Origin: Halorussus litoreus
GTDB lineage: Archaea > Halobacteriota > Halobacteria > Halobacteriales > Haladaptataceae
Direction of reading: 5' to 3'
Assembly: GCF_003382685.1 (NCBI RefSeq)
Contig: NZ_QLVG01000055.1
Coordinates: forward strand, 1-38,905
DNA: 38,905 bases
This document shows, piece by piece, positions 30,229 through 37,686 of the stretch. The translations under genes and the position numbers were made by a program. The number at the start of each line of letters is the position of its first letter. Within the stretch, counting starts at the first letter, position 1. The notes beneath the pieces are model-generated. The model had not been told where the DNA came from. It searched no databases and was given only the letters and a program-made list of their open reading frames with translations.

Positions 30229-31626
30229 TCAATCGTCCTCGCCAGCTACTTCCGCGGTCACGTCGTCGGACATCTGCTCGGCGATTTCGTCGGGAACGTC
30301 GTCGTCGCCCAACCGCTCGCGGACGAACGCCGGCGGTTCAGCGGCCGCGTTCCCACCGCCGGGCGCATCCGCGTCGTCCCCGAAGCCGGGGTCGAACAGC
30401 TGGAGCGCGGTGTTGATGGTCGTCCAGTCGTCCTCCGCGGCGGCGTCGCGCAGGCTCTTGGTCGGGGCCGCGAGCAACTGGGACACCAGCGCGTCGGCCA
30501 TCGAGGCGACGACCTCGCGCTGGTCCGCCGAGAGGTCCCCGTGCGCGTCGAGCTTGGTCAGCGCTTCGGAGAGTTCGCGCTCCTTGACGCGCTCTGCGCT
30601 CTCGTACATCGCGGAGACGACCTCGTCGGCGCGCTTGCGCTTGTACCCCTCCAGCAGGCGGTCGAACTCCCGGTCGATCATGGCCTCGACCGACTCGGCG
30701 GCGGCGCGTCGCCGCCGCGCGGTCTCGTCGGTGACGGTCTCCAGTGCGGTCATGTCGAACACCGACACGCCGGCGAGCGCGTTCGCGGCGGGCGCGACGT
30801 CACGGGGCTGGGCGATGTCGACCACCAGTAGCTCCCCAGCGTCAGCGAAGTCCTCGGCGTCGAGCACGTGACTCTCGCTCCCGGTGGCGCTGACCACCGC
30901 GTCCGCGTCGGCCAGCGCGGCGTCGAAGTCGTCGAGCGCGACCGCGCGGGCCTCGTCGGCGTCCACCTCGCCGGCGAGTTCCCCGGCGCGTTCCGGAGTG
31001 CGGTTGGCGACGTAGAGCGTCTCCACGTCGGCGTCCGCGAGCGCGTGGGCCGCGACGGTGCCCATCTCGCCGGCACCCACGACCACGGCGGTGCCCGCGG
31101 CGAGGTCGGTCTCGGTTTCGAGCAGTTCGACCGCCGCGCTGCCGACCGACACCGCGCCCTCGTTGATCGCGGTCTCGGTCCGGGCTCGCTCGCCGACGTG
31201 GATGGCCTTCGTCACCGCGTCGTCGAGTATCGGGCCGAGAGCGCCCGCCTCCGCTGCGACACTTTGGGCGTCGCGCAACTGGCCGAGAATCTGGTCCTCG
31301 CCGAGCACGAGCGATTCGAGCCCGCTCGCCACCCGCATGAGGTGGCGCAGGCTCTCCTCGTGGCTCATCTCGACGACGGAGTGGTCGCCCACGTCGGGCG
31401 CGAAGTCGTCGAGCACCGCTCGCCCGGTCGCCGCGGCGTCGGTCACCACGTACGCCTCGAAGCGGTTGCACGTCTGGAGCGCGAACGCCTCGCGGACCGG
31501 CGGCGCGTCTGTCAACCGGCTCAGCACGGTCTCGTCGTCGACGTGACAGGCGGCCTCGACGGTGTCGAGGCTGGCCTCGTCGTGGCTGACCCGGACGCCG
31601 GTGACGACTCCGGTCGCCGCGCTCAC
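30229..31626 (-). CDS. hemA: Glutamyl-tRNA reductase
   Basis: A 465-residue HemA, which reduces Glu-tRNA to glutamate-1-semialdehyde in the first step of C5 tetrapyrrole (haem, cobalamin) synthesis. The catalytic domain has the nucleophile Cys53 in ALQTCNRFEAYV and SGLESLVLGEDQILGQL. The NADPH domain carries VVVGAGEMGTVAAHALAD and VYVANRTPERA-like sequence (LYVANRTPERAGEL). The C-terminal dimerisation domain is about 300-410. An Asp/Glu-rich tail (about 420-465) is an unusual extension. The start MSAATGVVTGVRVSHDEASL agrees with the family. The gap upstream has a 20-bp tandem repeat. The other haem genes are not adjacent. Confidence 0.94.
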   Translation of the reverse strand: MSAATGVVTGVRVSHDEASLDTVEAACHVDDETVLSRLTDAPPVREAFALQTCNRFEAYVVTDAAATGRAVLDDFAPDVGDHSVVEMSHEESLRHLMRVASGLESLVLGEDQILGQLRDAQSVAAEAGALGPILDDAVTKAIHVGERARTETAINEGAVSVGSAAVELLETETDLAAGTAVVVGAGEMGTVAAHALADADVETLYVANRTPERAGELAGEVDADEARAVALDDFDAALADADAVVSATGSESHVLDAEDFADAGELLVVDIAQPRDVAPAANALAGVSVFDMTALETVTDETARRRRAAAESVEAMIDREFDRLLEGYKRKRADEVVSAMYESAERVKERELSEALTKLDAHGDLSADQREVVASMADALVSQLLAAPTKSLRDAAAEDDWTTINTALQLFDPGFGDDADAPGGGNAAAEPPAFVRERLGDDDVPDEIAEQMSDDVTAEVAGEDD

Positions 31627-31770
31627 GGGGTACCCCTCGTAGAACGTCCGTCGGATAGAGAGCGTTTCGAAGTCATACTGTTGTCCTCACACCCACGTGC
31701 GGTCTCGTTTCCGGAGGTTGGAACGGCCCGTACGTAAAGCCTTCCAAACGCGAGAGGTCCACCGCTTCCC

Positions 31771-31850
31771 GCCGTCTCGCTGCTGTTCCCGTCGTCTCGT
31801 TGCTGTTCCCATCGTCTCGCTACTGGTCTCATGGTCTCGTTGCCTTTCTC
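31771..31850. repeat. Four tandem 20-bp units upstream of hemA
   Basis: The units start at 31771, 31791, 31811 and 31831 and begin GCCGTCTCGC, GTCGTCTCGT, ATCGTCTCGC and ATGGTCTCGT; each is exactly 20 bp. The first two differ at only three positions, and later units are more diverged. They lie in the 238-bp gap between the DUF5778 gene end and the hemA start, just upstream (minus strand) of a TATA-like GCTTTACG at 31733-31740. The even 20-bp spacing, about two helical turns, would align sites on one DNA face. Confidence 0.8.
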
Positions 31851-31864
31851 GCCGTCTCCGCCGG

Positions 31865-32269
31865 TCACGACCCCTCGACGCCGGTCACGTCGAAGCCGAG
31901 TTCGCGCACGCCGTCGAGGATAGCTTCGTGGTCGGCACTGGCCTCGTAGTAGAACACCACGTCGAAGCTGCCCTCCCGGAGGAGCTGCTGGCACTCCCAG
32001 ACGAACGACTCGTCGTCGAGCGTGAGCCCCTGATGCTGGTTCGAGGCGAACTCCGAGTCGTCGGTGCCCGAGTAGACGAACGTGTCTTTCGGGTCGTGGC
32101 CCGCGTGCTCGGCGATGATCTCGCCCACGTCGACGGTCGCCTGGTGCATCTCGACGTCCTCGTCGCCGCCGAAGTCGGTGTGGACGACCGCACCGTTCAG
32201 TTCGATCTCGCCCGGTTCGAGCAACTGCTTGGTGCGTCGGTAGAGCTCCTCGTCGAGCGCGTCTTCCAT
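31865..32269 (-). CDS. DUF5778-type haloarchaeal protein
   Basis: A 134-residue acidic soluble protein matching the haloarchaeal DUF5778 pattern: LYRRTKQLLEPGEIELNGAV at the start, HQGLTLDDESFVWECQQLLR in the middle, and a conserved end with FDVVFYYEASADHEAILDGV. Function unknown; no known catalytic motif or membrane helix. It lies upstream of hemA on the same strand with a 238-bp gap containing tandem repeats, so co-transcription is doubtful. Downstream of it the 3' region is GC-rich and otherwise empty. Confidence 0.82.
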   Translation of the reverse strand: MEDALDEELYRRTKQLLEPGEIELNGAVVHTDFGGDEDVEMHQATVDVGEIIAEHAGHDPKDTFVYSGTDDSEFASNQHQGLTLDDESFVWECQQLLREGSFDVVFYYEASADHEAILDGVRELGFDVTGVEGS

Positions 32270-32371
32270 GTCCGAAGCAAGCCGACCGGCGGTTAAACGC
32301 CCTGCGATTCGGCCGACAGAGAAGTCTCTACGCGGGTCGCTCCAAGAAAATCACTGTTCGACTGGGTACCG

Positions 32372-32566
32372 CTACAGACGCGTGAGATTCGTCGCGCGTG
32401 GTCCCTTGTCGGCCTGTTCGATGTCGAATTCGACTTCCTGCCCCTCCTCGAGATCGGGACCGCCGACGTCTTCCATGTGGAAGAAGACGTCTTCCTCCGA
32501 ATCCTCGCTGTCGATGAAGCCGTATCCGCCAGTGTCGTTGAAGAAATCGACCGTACCTTTCGCCAT
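32372..32566 (-). CDS. cspA: Cold-shock-domain protein
   Basis: A 64-residue CSD protein, an RNA/DNA-binding OB fold. RNP1-like GGYGFIDSED and RNP2-like DVFFHMEDV are both present, and the N-terminus is MAKGTVDFFNDTG. The C-terminus ends GPRATNLTRL as in haloarchaeal CspA proteins. Start at 32566; the in-frame Met at 32593 would precede the likely transcript start, because the TATA-like CTTTTTAAG (minus strand, about 32594-32602) lies about 30 bp from 32566. Acidic residues between the RNP motifs (DSEEDV, DLEEGQEVE) reflect salt adaptation. Confidence 0.94.
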   Translation of the reverse strand: MAKGTVDFFNDTGGYGFIDSEDSEEDVFFHMEDVGGPDLEEGQEVEFDIEQADKGPRATNLTRL

Positions 32567-32717
32567 TGCGTTCGACCGTATGTCGCCCCACACTTAAAAA
32601 GGTATGCCACACGGTGTATCTGATTTGTGAGTCTGTGAGTCGGGTATTCGGAGGGGAACCGAGTCGGTCGGGTGTCAAAAGGCTAATTGCGCTCGGCCGC
32701 GTCGGTGGGACCAACGG

Positions 32718-33656
32718 ATGTTGAAGTGGGTACAGCGGCGCGTGGGAGTCGCCTACGAACGGCTTCTCCAGCGGGAGATTTCGGGGGCACCGACACACGT
32801 CGCCGTCATCCAGGACGGGAACAGACGATACGCCAGCAAGCAGGGCGAGGACGCCCCGGACGGCTATCGGGCGGGCGCACAGACGACCGAACGCGTGCTC
32901 GACTGGTGCAAGGACATCGGCGTCGAGGAACTGACGCTGTACGCCTTTTCGACCGAGAACTTCGACCGGCCCGAGAACCAGCAAGAGGTCCTGTTCGACC
33001 TCCTGGAGGAGAAGCTCTACGAGTTCGGCGACGACGACCGGGTCCACGACGGGAATGTCTGCATCCGCGCCATCGGCGACGTGGACCGACTTCCCGAGCG
33101 CGTCCGGGAGGCGGTCGACTACGCCGAGCGCCGGACCGCCCACTACGACGAGTTCACGCTCAACGTCGCGCTGGCGTACGGCGGTCGGAACGAACTCCTC
33201 GGCGCGGCTCGCGAGGTCGCCCGCGCGGTCGAGGACGGTGACCTCGCGCCGGCGGACATCGACGTGGCCGAGATCGAGGACCGTATCTACGACCGCCCGC
33301 TCCGGGACGTCGACCTCATCATCCGGACCGGCGGCGACGAGCGCACCTCGAACTTCCTGCCGTGGCACGCCAACGGCAACGAGGCCGCGGTGTTCTTCTG
33401 TACGCCGTACTGGCCGGAGTTCTCGAAGGTCGACTTCCTCCGGGCGGTCCGAACGTACGAGTCCCGCGAGGAGTCGTGGCGGCGCACCCGCGCCGAGCGC
33501 GCACTCGCGCTGGTGAAGGCCCTCGGCGGCGTGGAACTCGACGAGGCTCGCGGCGTCATAGAGCGCTTCCGAGGGAAGCTCCCCGAGGAGTCGGCCGCGG
33601 AGGAACTCGGTGTCGAAGAGCTAGACGTCGACGGGGAGCCGTCGTCGCTGGACTGA
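32718..33656 (+). CDS. uppS: cis-Prenyltransferase, catalytic-type subunit (UppS family)
   Basis: A 312-residue cis-prenyltransferase that would extend a short allylic diphosphate with isopentenyl diphosphate to make polyprenyl diphosphate, the precursor of the dolichol-type carrier for S-layer and archaellin N-glycosylation. The catalytic aspartate is Asp33 in HVAVIQDGNRRYA; FSTENF is present; the diphosphate-binding RTGGDERTSNFLPW is intact. The C-terminus, beyond SREESWRRTRAERALAL, lacks the RRFG end seen in homodimeric bacterial enzymes and instead has an about 45-residue tail. The convergent gene at 33702-34310 encodes a shorter paralogue that does have RRFG. TATA-like AAAGGCTAATT (32676-32686) gives a short leader. 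Confidence 0.9.
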   Translation: MLKWVQRRVGVAYERLLQREISGAPTHVAVIQDGNRRYASKQGEDAPDGYRAGAQTTERVLDWCKDIGVEELTLYAFSTENFDRPENQQEVLFDLLEEKLYEFGDDDRVHDGNVCIRAIGDVDRLPERVREAVDYAERRTAHYDEFTLNVALAYGGRNELLGAAREVARAVEDGDLAPADIDVAEIEDRIYDRPLRDVDLIIRTGGDERTSNFLPWHANGNEAAVFFCTPYWPEFSKVDFLRAVRTYESREESWRRTRAERALALVKALGGVELDEARGVIERFRGKLPEESAAEELGVEELDVDGEPSSLD

Positions 33657-33701
33657 AATCGTTCAGTACGTGGCCACAGTTCCGGGGAGTATCAGAGACC
33701 T

Positions 33702-34310
33702 CTACCGCCCGAACCGACGCTGACGGTTCTTGTAGTCCAGCAGCGCGCGGACGTAGTCGCGCTTCCGGAAGTCCCGCCAGTTCACGTCGGTGAAGTACAG
33801 CTCCGAGTACACCGACTGCCAGATCATGAAGTCCGAGAGCCGCTCCGCGCCGGTCTTGAGGACCAGATCCGGATTCTCGGGGAACACGAGATGCTTGTCG
33901 ACCTCGCTCTCGTCGATGTGCTCGGCGGACAGGTCACCAGCTTGCACGTCCTCGGCGATCTTCTGGACCGCGCCCGCGAACTCGTGCTTGCCGCCGAGGC
34001 CGATGGAGAACTGGATGGGCGCGTCGGCGCGCTGAGTGTCCTCGGGCCCGCGGACGGCGAGTTCGCGCGGGGCCGACACCCCTTCGAGTTCGCGCCGGAG
34101 CGTCGGGGCCGCCTCGGGGTCGAGCACGCCGACGTACACCGTCACGCGCTCGGCCCCGTAGTCGAACGCCCACTCGAAGAACGCTTCTAGCGTGGCGTAC
34201 GCGCCCTGTTCGAGCAGGTCGCGCTCGGTGACGATGACGGCGACGTGGCTCGGGGGGTCGGCGTCGTGTCTCCGGAGTCGGGCGGCGAGATACCGGTCGT
34301 ACAGTCCCAC
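33702..34310 (-). CDS. cis-Prenyltransferase homologue lacking the catalytic Asp (NgBR-like in motif pattern)
   Basis: A 202-residue UppS-family protein. At the P-loop position the partner's HVAVIQDGNRR becomes HVAVIVTERDL, so the catalytic Asp is Thr28 and the diphosphate-binding Arg is lost. It retains KTGAERLSDFMIWQ and the beta-strand YSELYFTDVNW, and it ends KNRQRRFGR, with Arg199-Phe200-Gly201 matching the C-terminal RxG motif that, in dimeric cis-prenyltransferases, reaches into the partner's active site. The split of Asp and RxG between this and the adjacent protein is the pattern of eukaryotic DHDDS/NgBR. The genes converge with 45 bp between stops. It is unlikely to be active alone. 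TATA-like GTTTAGGAC (minus strand, 34329-34337) suggests a leaderless start. Confidence 0.82.
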   Translation of the reverse strand: MGLYDRYLAARLRRHDADPPSHVAVIVTERDLLEQGAYATLEAFFEWAFDYGAERVTVYVGVLDPEAAPTLRRELEGVSAPRELAVRGPEDTQRADAPIQFSIGLGGKHEFAGAVQKIAEDVQAGDLSAEHIDESEVDKHLVFPENPDLVLKTGAERLSDFMIWQSVYSELYFTDVNWRDFRKRDYVRALLDYKNRQRRFGR

Positions 34311-34435
34311 TAGCAGTGGCTTCGTGGGGGACCGTCCTAAACGTCACGGACTGTGGCGGCGTTGTGGAGTTCGGATGTTCCTTTTCGCCGGTTTGCGTGC
34401 CGACTGGTTGGGGAACCCCGACTGCGTCAGAAGCT

Positions 34436-34513
34436 ACGACCGCAACAGCAACCGCAACCGCAACAGCAACCACGACCGTAACAGCAACCGCGACCGCAAC
34501 AGCAACTGCGACC
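34436..34513. repeat. Hexanucleotide tandem repeat, 13 units (GCAACC-like)
   Basis: Thirteen consecutive hexamers such as GCAACA, GCAACC, GCGACC and GTAACA run without a slip. The type matches the opposite strand of the array at 11451-11526. It lies in the 520-bp gap (34311-34830) between the divergent prenyltransferase homologue and radB. No coding gene is assigned there: ORFs across it are simple Thr-Ala or Val-Ala runs. The gap also holds several hairpins (see 34554-34710). Confidence 0.82.
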
Positions 34514-34553
34514 ACTACGATTGCTTGAGCCTCGGCGTGGCCGCAACCGCACC

Positions 34554-34710
34554 GTCGGAGCACAGCTCCGACGAGCCTGCACTCGCTTCGCTCGTGCAGA
34601 CACCGCAACCGCGACCGCGAGCCTCACACCTCCCCAACCGCGGCAGGTGCGCTGGCGCGACCGCGCCAGCGCACCTGCCGCCCTCGCGCGCGTTGCTCGC
34701 GCGCGCCGAG
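34554..34710. repeat. Row of hairpins, including an 18-bp perfect stem, upstream of radB
   Basis: In order: GTCGGAG/CTCCGAC, stem 7 with loop CACAG (about 34554-34572); CTGCAC/GTGCAG around TCGCTTCGCTC (about 34577-34599); an 18-bp perfect stem CGGCAGGTGCGCTGGCGC at 34641-34658 with its reverse complement at 34663-34680 and loop GACC; and CGCGCGCG/CGCGCGCG (about 34685-34706). The first two and the third are separated by CAACCG-type units. Their function is unknown. Confidence 0.7.
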
Positions 34711-34830
34711 ATTGTAAATTACCTCCAGCGTGCGCGGAGAGTATCGTCTCACGGTGTCGTCGCGAGCGGCGACTTCACCGAGCGCCCACGAATCCAGAGC
34801 CTTTTGACCGGGTGGGCCCAACTCCCTGCC

Positions 34831-35568
34831 GTGAACGAAGAGGTCATCCGGACGGGCTGCGGGTCGCTCGACGACCTGCTCGGCGGCGGGTTCGAGCGCG
34901 GAACCGTCACGCAGGTGTACGGCCCGCCCGCCGCGGGCAAGACCAACGTCGCCCTCGCGGCGGCCGTCGAGGTCGCGGCCGAGGGCGGAACCGCGGTGTA
35001 CGTCGACACCGAGGGGCTGTCGCTGTCGCGGTTCGAGCAGGTCGCGCAGGCCCGTGCCGACGCCGCGAGCGAAGTGGGCGACGACGGCGATGCCGCCGAC
35101 GACGTGGCGGGGCTCACCTCGCGCATCATCATCAAGGAGGCGATGGACTTCGACGAGCAGGAGGAAGCCGTGCGGGACGTGGCCGACCTCGCCGAGCGGG
35201 CCGACCTCGTCGTGCTCGACAGCGCCACCGGCTTCTACCGGCTCAAGCGCTCCGAAGACGAGGAGGGCGGCGAGGCGCTCCGCGAGGTCGCCAGTCAGGT
35301 CACCCACCTGCTGTCGCTGGCGCGCAAGCACGACCTCGCCGTGGTGCTGACGAATCAGGTGTACACCGACCCCGACGGTGACCGGGCGCGGGCGCTCGGC
35401 GGTCACACGCTCGAACACTGGACCGGCACTGTCGTCCGCATCGAGCGCTTCCGCGGCGGCAACCGCCGGGCGACACTGGAGAAACACCGCGCGAAGCCCG
35501 CGGGCGAGACCACCCGCTTCACGATCACGGACTCTGGACTCGAAGCTGCCGAGAATCGAACGCCGTAG
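34831..35568 (+). CDS. radB: RadB, archaeal RecA/RadA paralogue
   Basis: A 245-residue RadB, a short RecA-family protein without the N-terminal HhH domain of RadA; it is thought to act as a recombination mediator for RadA. Walker A is GPPAAGKT (31-38), Walker B LVVLDSATG (about 127-135), with FEQVAQARADAASEV preceding a lineage-specific acidic loop (about 83-93). It contains VVLTNQVYTDPDGDRARALG and HTLEHWTGTVVRIERF. The start is a GTG at 34831 giving MNEEVIRTGCGSLDDLLGGG, the family N-terminus; the open frame upstream runs through repeats and hairpins. TATA-like GCCTTTTGA about 27 bp upstream fits a leaderless mRNA. Confidence 0.92.
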   Translation: MNEEVIRTGCGSLDDLLGGGFERGTVTQVYGPPAAGKTNVALAAAVEVAAEGGTAVYVDTEGLSLSRFEQVAQARADAASEVGDDGDAADDVAGLTSRIIIKEAMDFDEQEEAVRDVADLAERADLVVLDSATGFYRLKRSEDEEGGEALREVASQVTHLLSLARKHDLAVVLTNQVYTDPDGDRARALGGHTLEHWTGTVVRIERFRGGNRRATLEKHRAKPAGETTRFTITDSGLEAAENRTP

Positions 35569-35612
35569 AAGGTCGACACCGCAGGAACGGCGACGGAACC
35601 GCGTAGAAACGA

Positions 35613-35987
35613 CTACTCCTCAACGAGCACCGCGTTCACGCCGCCGGTCTGGCCGGGCCGGGAGGTGACGCGGGCGTTCCCCTCGCTGGTCGCGATGACC
35701 GCGCCCTTGGTGACGATGTTCCGCCGGACGTAGTTCGGGTTCGCCGCGTTCTCGACGACGTCCTCGATTTCGGCCTCGACGGTCCCGTCGCCGGTGGCGA
35801 CCTGCGCGACGTTCGTCGACAGCGCGCGGACCTTCTCGGTGTTGCCCCGGGCGTCGAGGGCGCGGAGCTTCGTCTTGCCGACCGTGGTCTCGGTGGGTTC
35901 GCGGCCCAGTTCGTACTTCTTCTTCTTGTGCTGCGGTCGGCGTCGTCCGCCCGTGCGCTTGCGCGTGGAGCGCCCTTGGTCTTTCAT
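35613..35987 (-). CDS. rps8e: 30S ribosomal protein S8e
   Basis: A 124-residue S8e, an archaeal/eukaryotic small-subunit protein. It begins MKDQGRSTRKRTGGRRRPQH, continues KKKKYELGREPTETTVG and LRALDARGNTEKVRALST, and ends with the conserved NYVRRNIVTKGAVI and RVTSRPGQTGGVNAVLVEE (in parts). The start is the ATG at 35987; the frame is open further upstream, but a TATA box (minus-strand CATATAAG, 36013-36020) lies about 28 bp before 35987, so the transcript is leaderless. Monocistronic, divergent from the MFS transporter gene. Confidence 0.95.
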   Translation of the reverse strand: MKDQGRSTRKRTGGRRRPQHKKKKYELGREPTETTVGKTKLRALDARGNTEKVRALSTNVAQVATGDGTVEAEIEDVVENAANPNYVRRNIVTKGAVIATSEGNARVTSRPGQTGGVNAVLVEE

Positions 35988-36133
35988 ACCCGGGGAATCG
36001 GGTACGGGCGTACTTATATGCAACCTTTTGGACCCGGCGGACCCTTGAACTGTCCTCGACCCGGAACCGAGTATCGAAGAGAAAAACTCTCCAAAAAGTT
36101 CGATTGCATTCGAAATCCCTGTCTTTAAGTGGG

Positions 36134-36168
36134 GATGATGCACAACGTGTACTACGGAGGCATCATCG
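36134..36168 (+). promoter_or_regulatory. Hairpin sequestering the Shine-Dalgarno of the MFS gene
   Basis: GATGATGC (36134-36141) is the exact reverse complement of GCATCATC (36160-36167). Between and partly within it lies the Shine-Dalgarno-like GGAGG (36156-36160), eight bases before the ATG at 36169. A TATA-like CTTTAAG (36123-36129) puts the transcript start close to the first arm. The site could be an operator or a leader hairpin controlling translation; either is inference. Confidence 0.4.
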
Positions 36169-37602
36169 ATGGCAAATGGCGCGAACACGGAGGAGAGCGT
36201 CACCGTCTCGCAGGTGATCGACCGCATCCCTGTCGGTCGATTCCACCGTCGCTTGCTGGCGATCTGCGGGAGCGCGTGGGCGTTCGACGGCATGGAGGTC
36301 ATCATCATCAGCTTCACGCTCCCGGTGCTCATCGGCGCGTGGGAACTCTCGGGCTTCGCGGCCGGACTGCTCGGCAGCGCCAGCCTGATGGGGATGATCG
36401 CAGGCAACTGGCTCTGGGGCTGGTACGCCGACGAGTACGGCCGCGTCGACGCGTTCCAGTGGACGGTCCTCTCGTACTCGGTGTTTGCAGGGCTAACCGC
36501 CCTCGCCACCGGCTTCTACTCGGGGTTCGCGCTCCGATTCCTGACCGGCGTGGGGCTCGGCGGGGCGCTGGCGGTCGACACCTCGTACCTCTCCGAGCAC
36601 CTGCCGACCGACCGGCGGGGGCGCTATCTCGTCTACCTCGACGCGTTCTGGCCGCTGGGCAACGTGTTCGCGGTGGTGCTCGCGTGGGTGTTCCTCTCGG
36701 CGCTTCCGACGGGCGGCACCATCGCCCTCCCGGTCGTCGGTGCTGTCGAGAGCTGGCGGCTGCTGTTCGCCAGTGCGTCGTTCCCCGCGCTGCTGGTGTT
36801 CGTCATCCGGAGCCAGTTGCGCGAGACGCCGTACTACCTCGCGCGCAGTGGCGACGTCGAGGGCGCGAACGAGCGCATCGAGGCCATCGCCGAGGAGAAC
36901 GGCGAGGAGTTCACCCCGATCACCGCCAAGTCGGTCGAGACCGGCACCTCGGCGGGCTACTCGCGACTGTTCGAGCCCGACCTGCGCAAGCGCACCGCGA
37001 TGATCGCGGCGGCGTGGTTCGCGGTCAACTTCGGCTACTACGGCGTGTTCATCTGGCTCCCGGACACGGTCGGCGCTGCGGGCGTGGTCGAGAGCGTCAC
37101 GCTCGGCGGCGCGACGGTAGACGGGCTGTACGTCTACTTCCTGCTCATCGGCCTCGTCCAGTTCCCGGGCTACTTCAGCGCGGCGTACCTCGTCGAGAAG
37201 ATCGGCCGAAAGCCCACGCTCGGGAGCTATCTCGCGCTCTCGGGCGTCTCGACGTTCCTGTTCGCGTCGGCGATGCCGGGCGTCTCGCTGTTCGGTGCCG
37301 GGTTCTCGGGCTTCTGGCCCTTCTTCGCCGGCCTGCTCGCGGCCAGCTTCTTCACTCTGGGCGCGTGGGGTGCCATTTACGCCTACACGCCCGAGTTGTT
37401 CCCGACCGAGGTCCGGGCCACCGGCAACGGGTTCGCGGGCGGGGTCGGCAAGATCGGGGCCGTTCTCGGCCCGATTCTGGCCGGCGCGCTCGTCGAGGTC
37501 GGCTACCTCGCCGCGCTCGCGCCCCTCGCGGTCGCGTTCGTCCTCGGCGGCATCGTGGTGTTCGCGTTCGGCCGCGAGACGATGGGCGAACCGCTGTTCT
37601 GA
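36169..37602 (+). CDS. Major facilitator superfamily transporter (sugar/aromatic-acid type)
   Basis: A 477-residue MFS permease with twelve predicted transmembrane helices. It shows the MFS signature between TM2 and TM3 (NWLWGWYADEYGRVDAF), a TM4 pattern LRFLTGVGLGGALAVDTSYL, the DRRGRYL loop after TM4-TM5 and ETPYYLARSGD, plus a soluble central loop (about 225-265). A second signature-like segment is YLVEKIGRKPTLGSYLAL. It resembles the sugar or aromatic-acid/proton symporters (SP/AAHS type); the substrate is not assigned. Unlike most genes here it has a recognisable Shine-Dalgarno, GGAGG, eight bases before the ATG, under a possible hairpin. Confidence 0.88.
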   Translation: MANGANTEESVTVSQVIDRIPVGRFHRRLLAICGSAWAFDGMEVIIISFTLPVLIGAWELSGFAAGLLGSASLMGMIAGNWLWGWYADEYGRVDAFQWTVLSYSVFAGLTALATGFYSGFALRFLTGVGLGGALAVDTSYLSEHLPTDRRGRYLVYLDAFWPLGNVFAVVLAWVFLSALPTGGTIALPVVGAVESWRLLFASASFPALLVFVIRSQLRETPYYLARSGDVEGANERIEAIAEENGEEFTPITAKSVETGTSAGYSRLFEPDLRKRTAMIAAAWFAVNFGYYGVFIWLPDTVGAAGVVESVTLGGATVDGLYVYFLLIGLVQFPGYFSAAYLVEKIGRKPTLGSYLALSGVSTFLFASAMPGVSLFGAGFSGFWPFFAGLLAASFFTLGAWGAIYAYTPELFPTEVRATGNGFAGGVGKIGAVLGPILAGALVEVGYLAALAPLAVAFVLGGIVVFAFGRETMGEPLF

Positions 37603-37686
37603 GGTCGGACTCCGGCGTTTCTTCCGCGTAGCGACTCCGAGTTCCGCGCCCCGAGGAACTTACGTCTGCGCGTCGAACGTCCACGC

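Noticed and set aside
31771-31850. 20-bp tandem array considered as a CRISPR
   Set aside because: The units are directly adjacent with no spacers, and there are no cas genes.
34192-34830. N-terminal extension of the radB frame (213 extra codons)
   Set aside because: It crosses the hexamer repeats, the hairpins and the promoter of the divergent gene; RadB homologues begin at the GTG at 34831.
35988-36509. N-terminal extension of the rps8e frame
   Set aside because: S8e starts with MKDQGRSTRKRTGG; the extension overlaps the MFS gene on the other strand and lies upstream of the rps8e TATA box.
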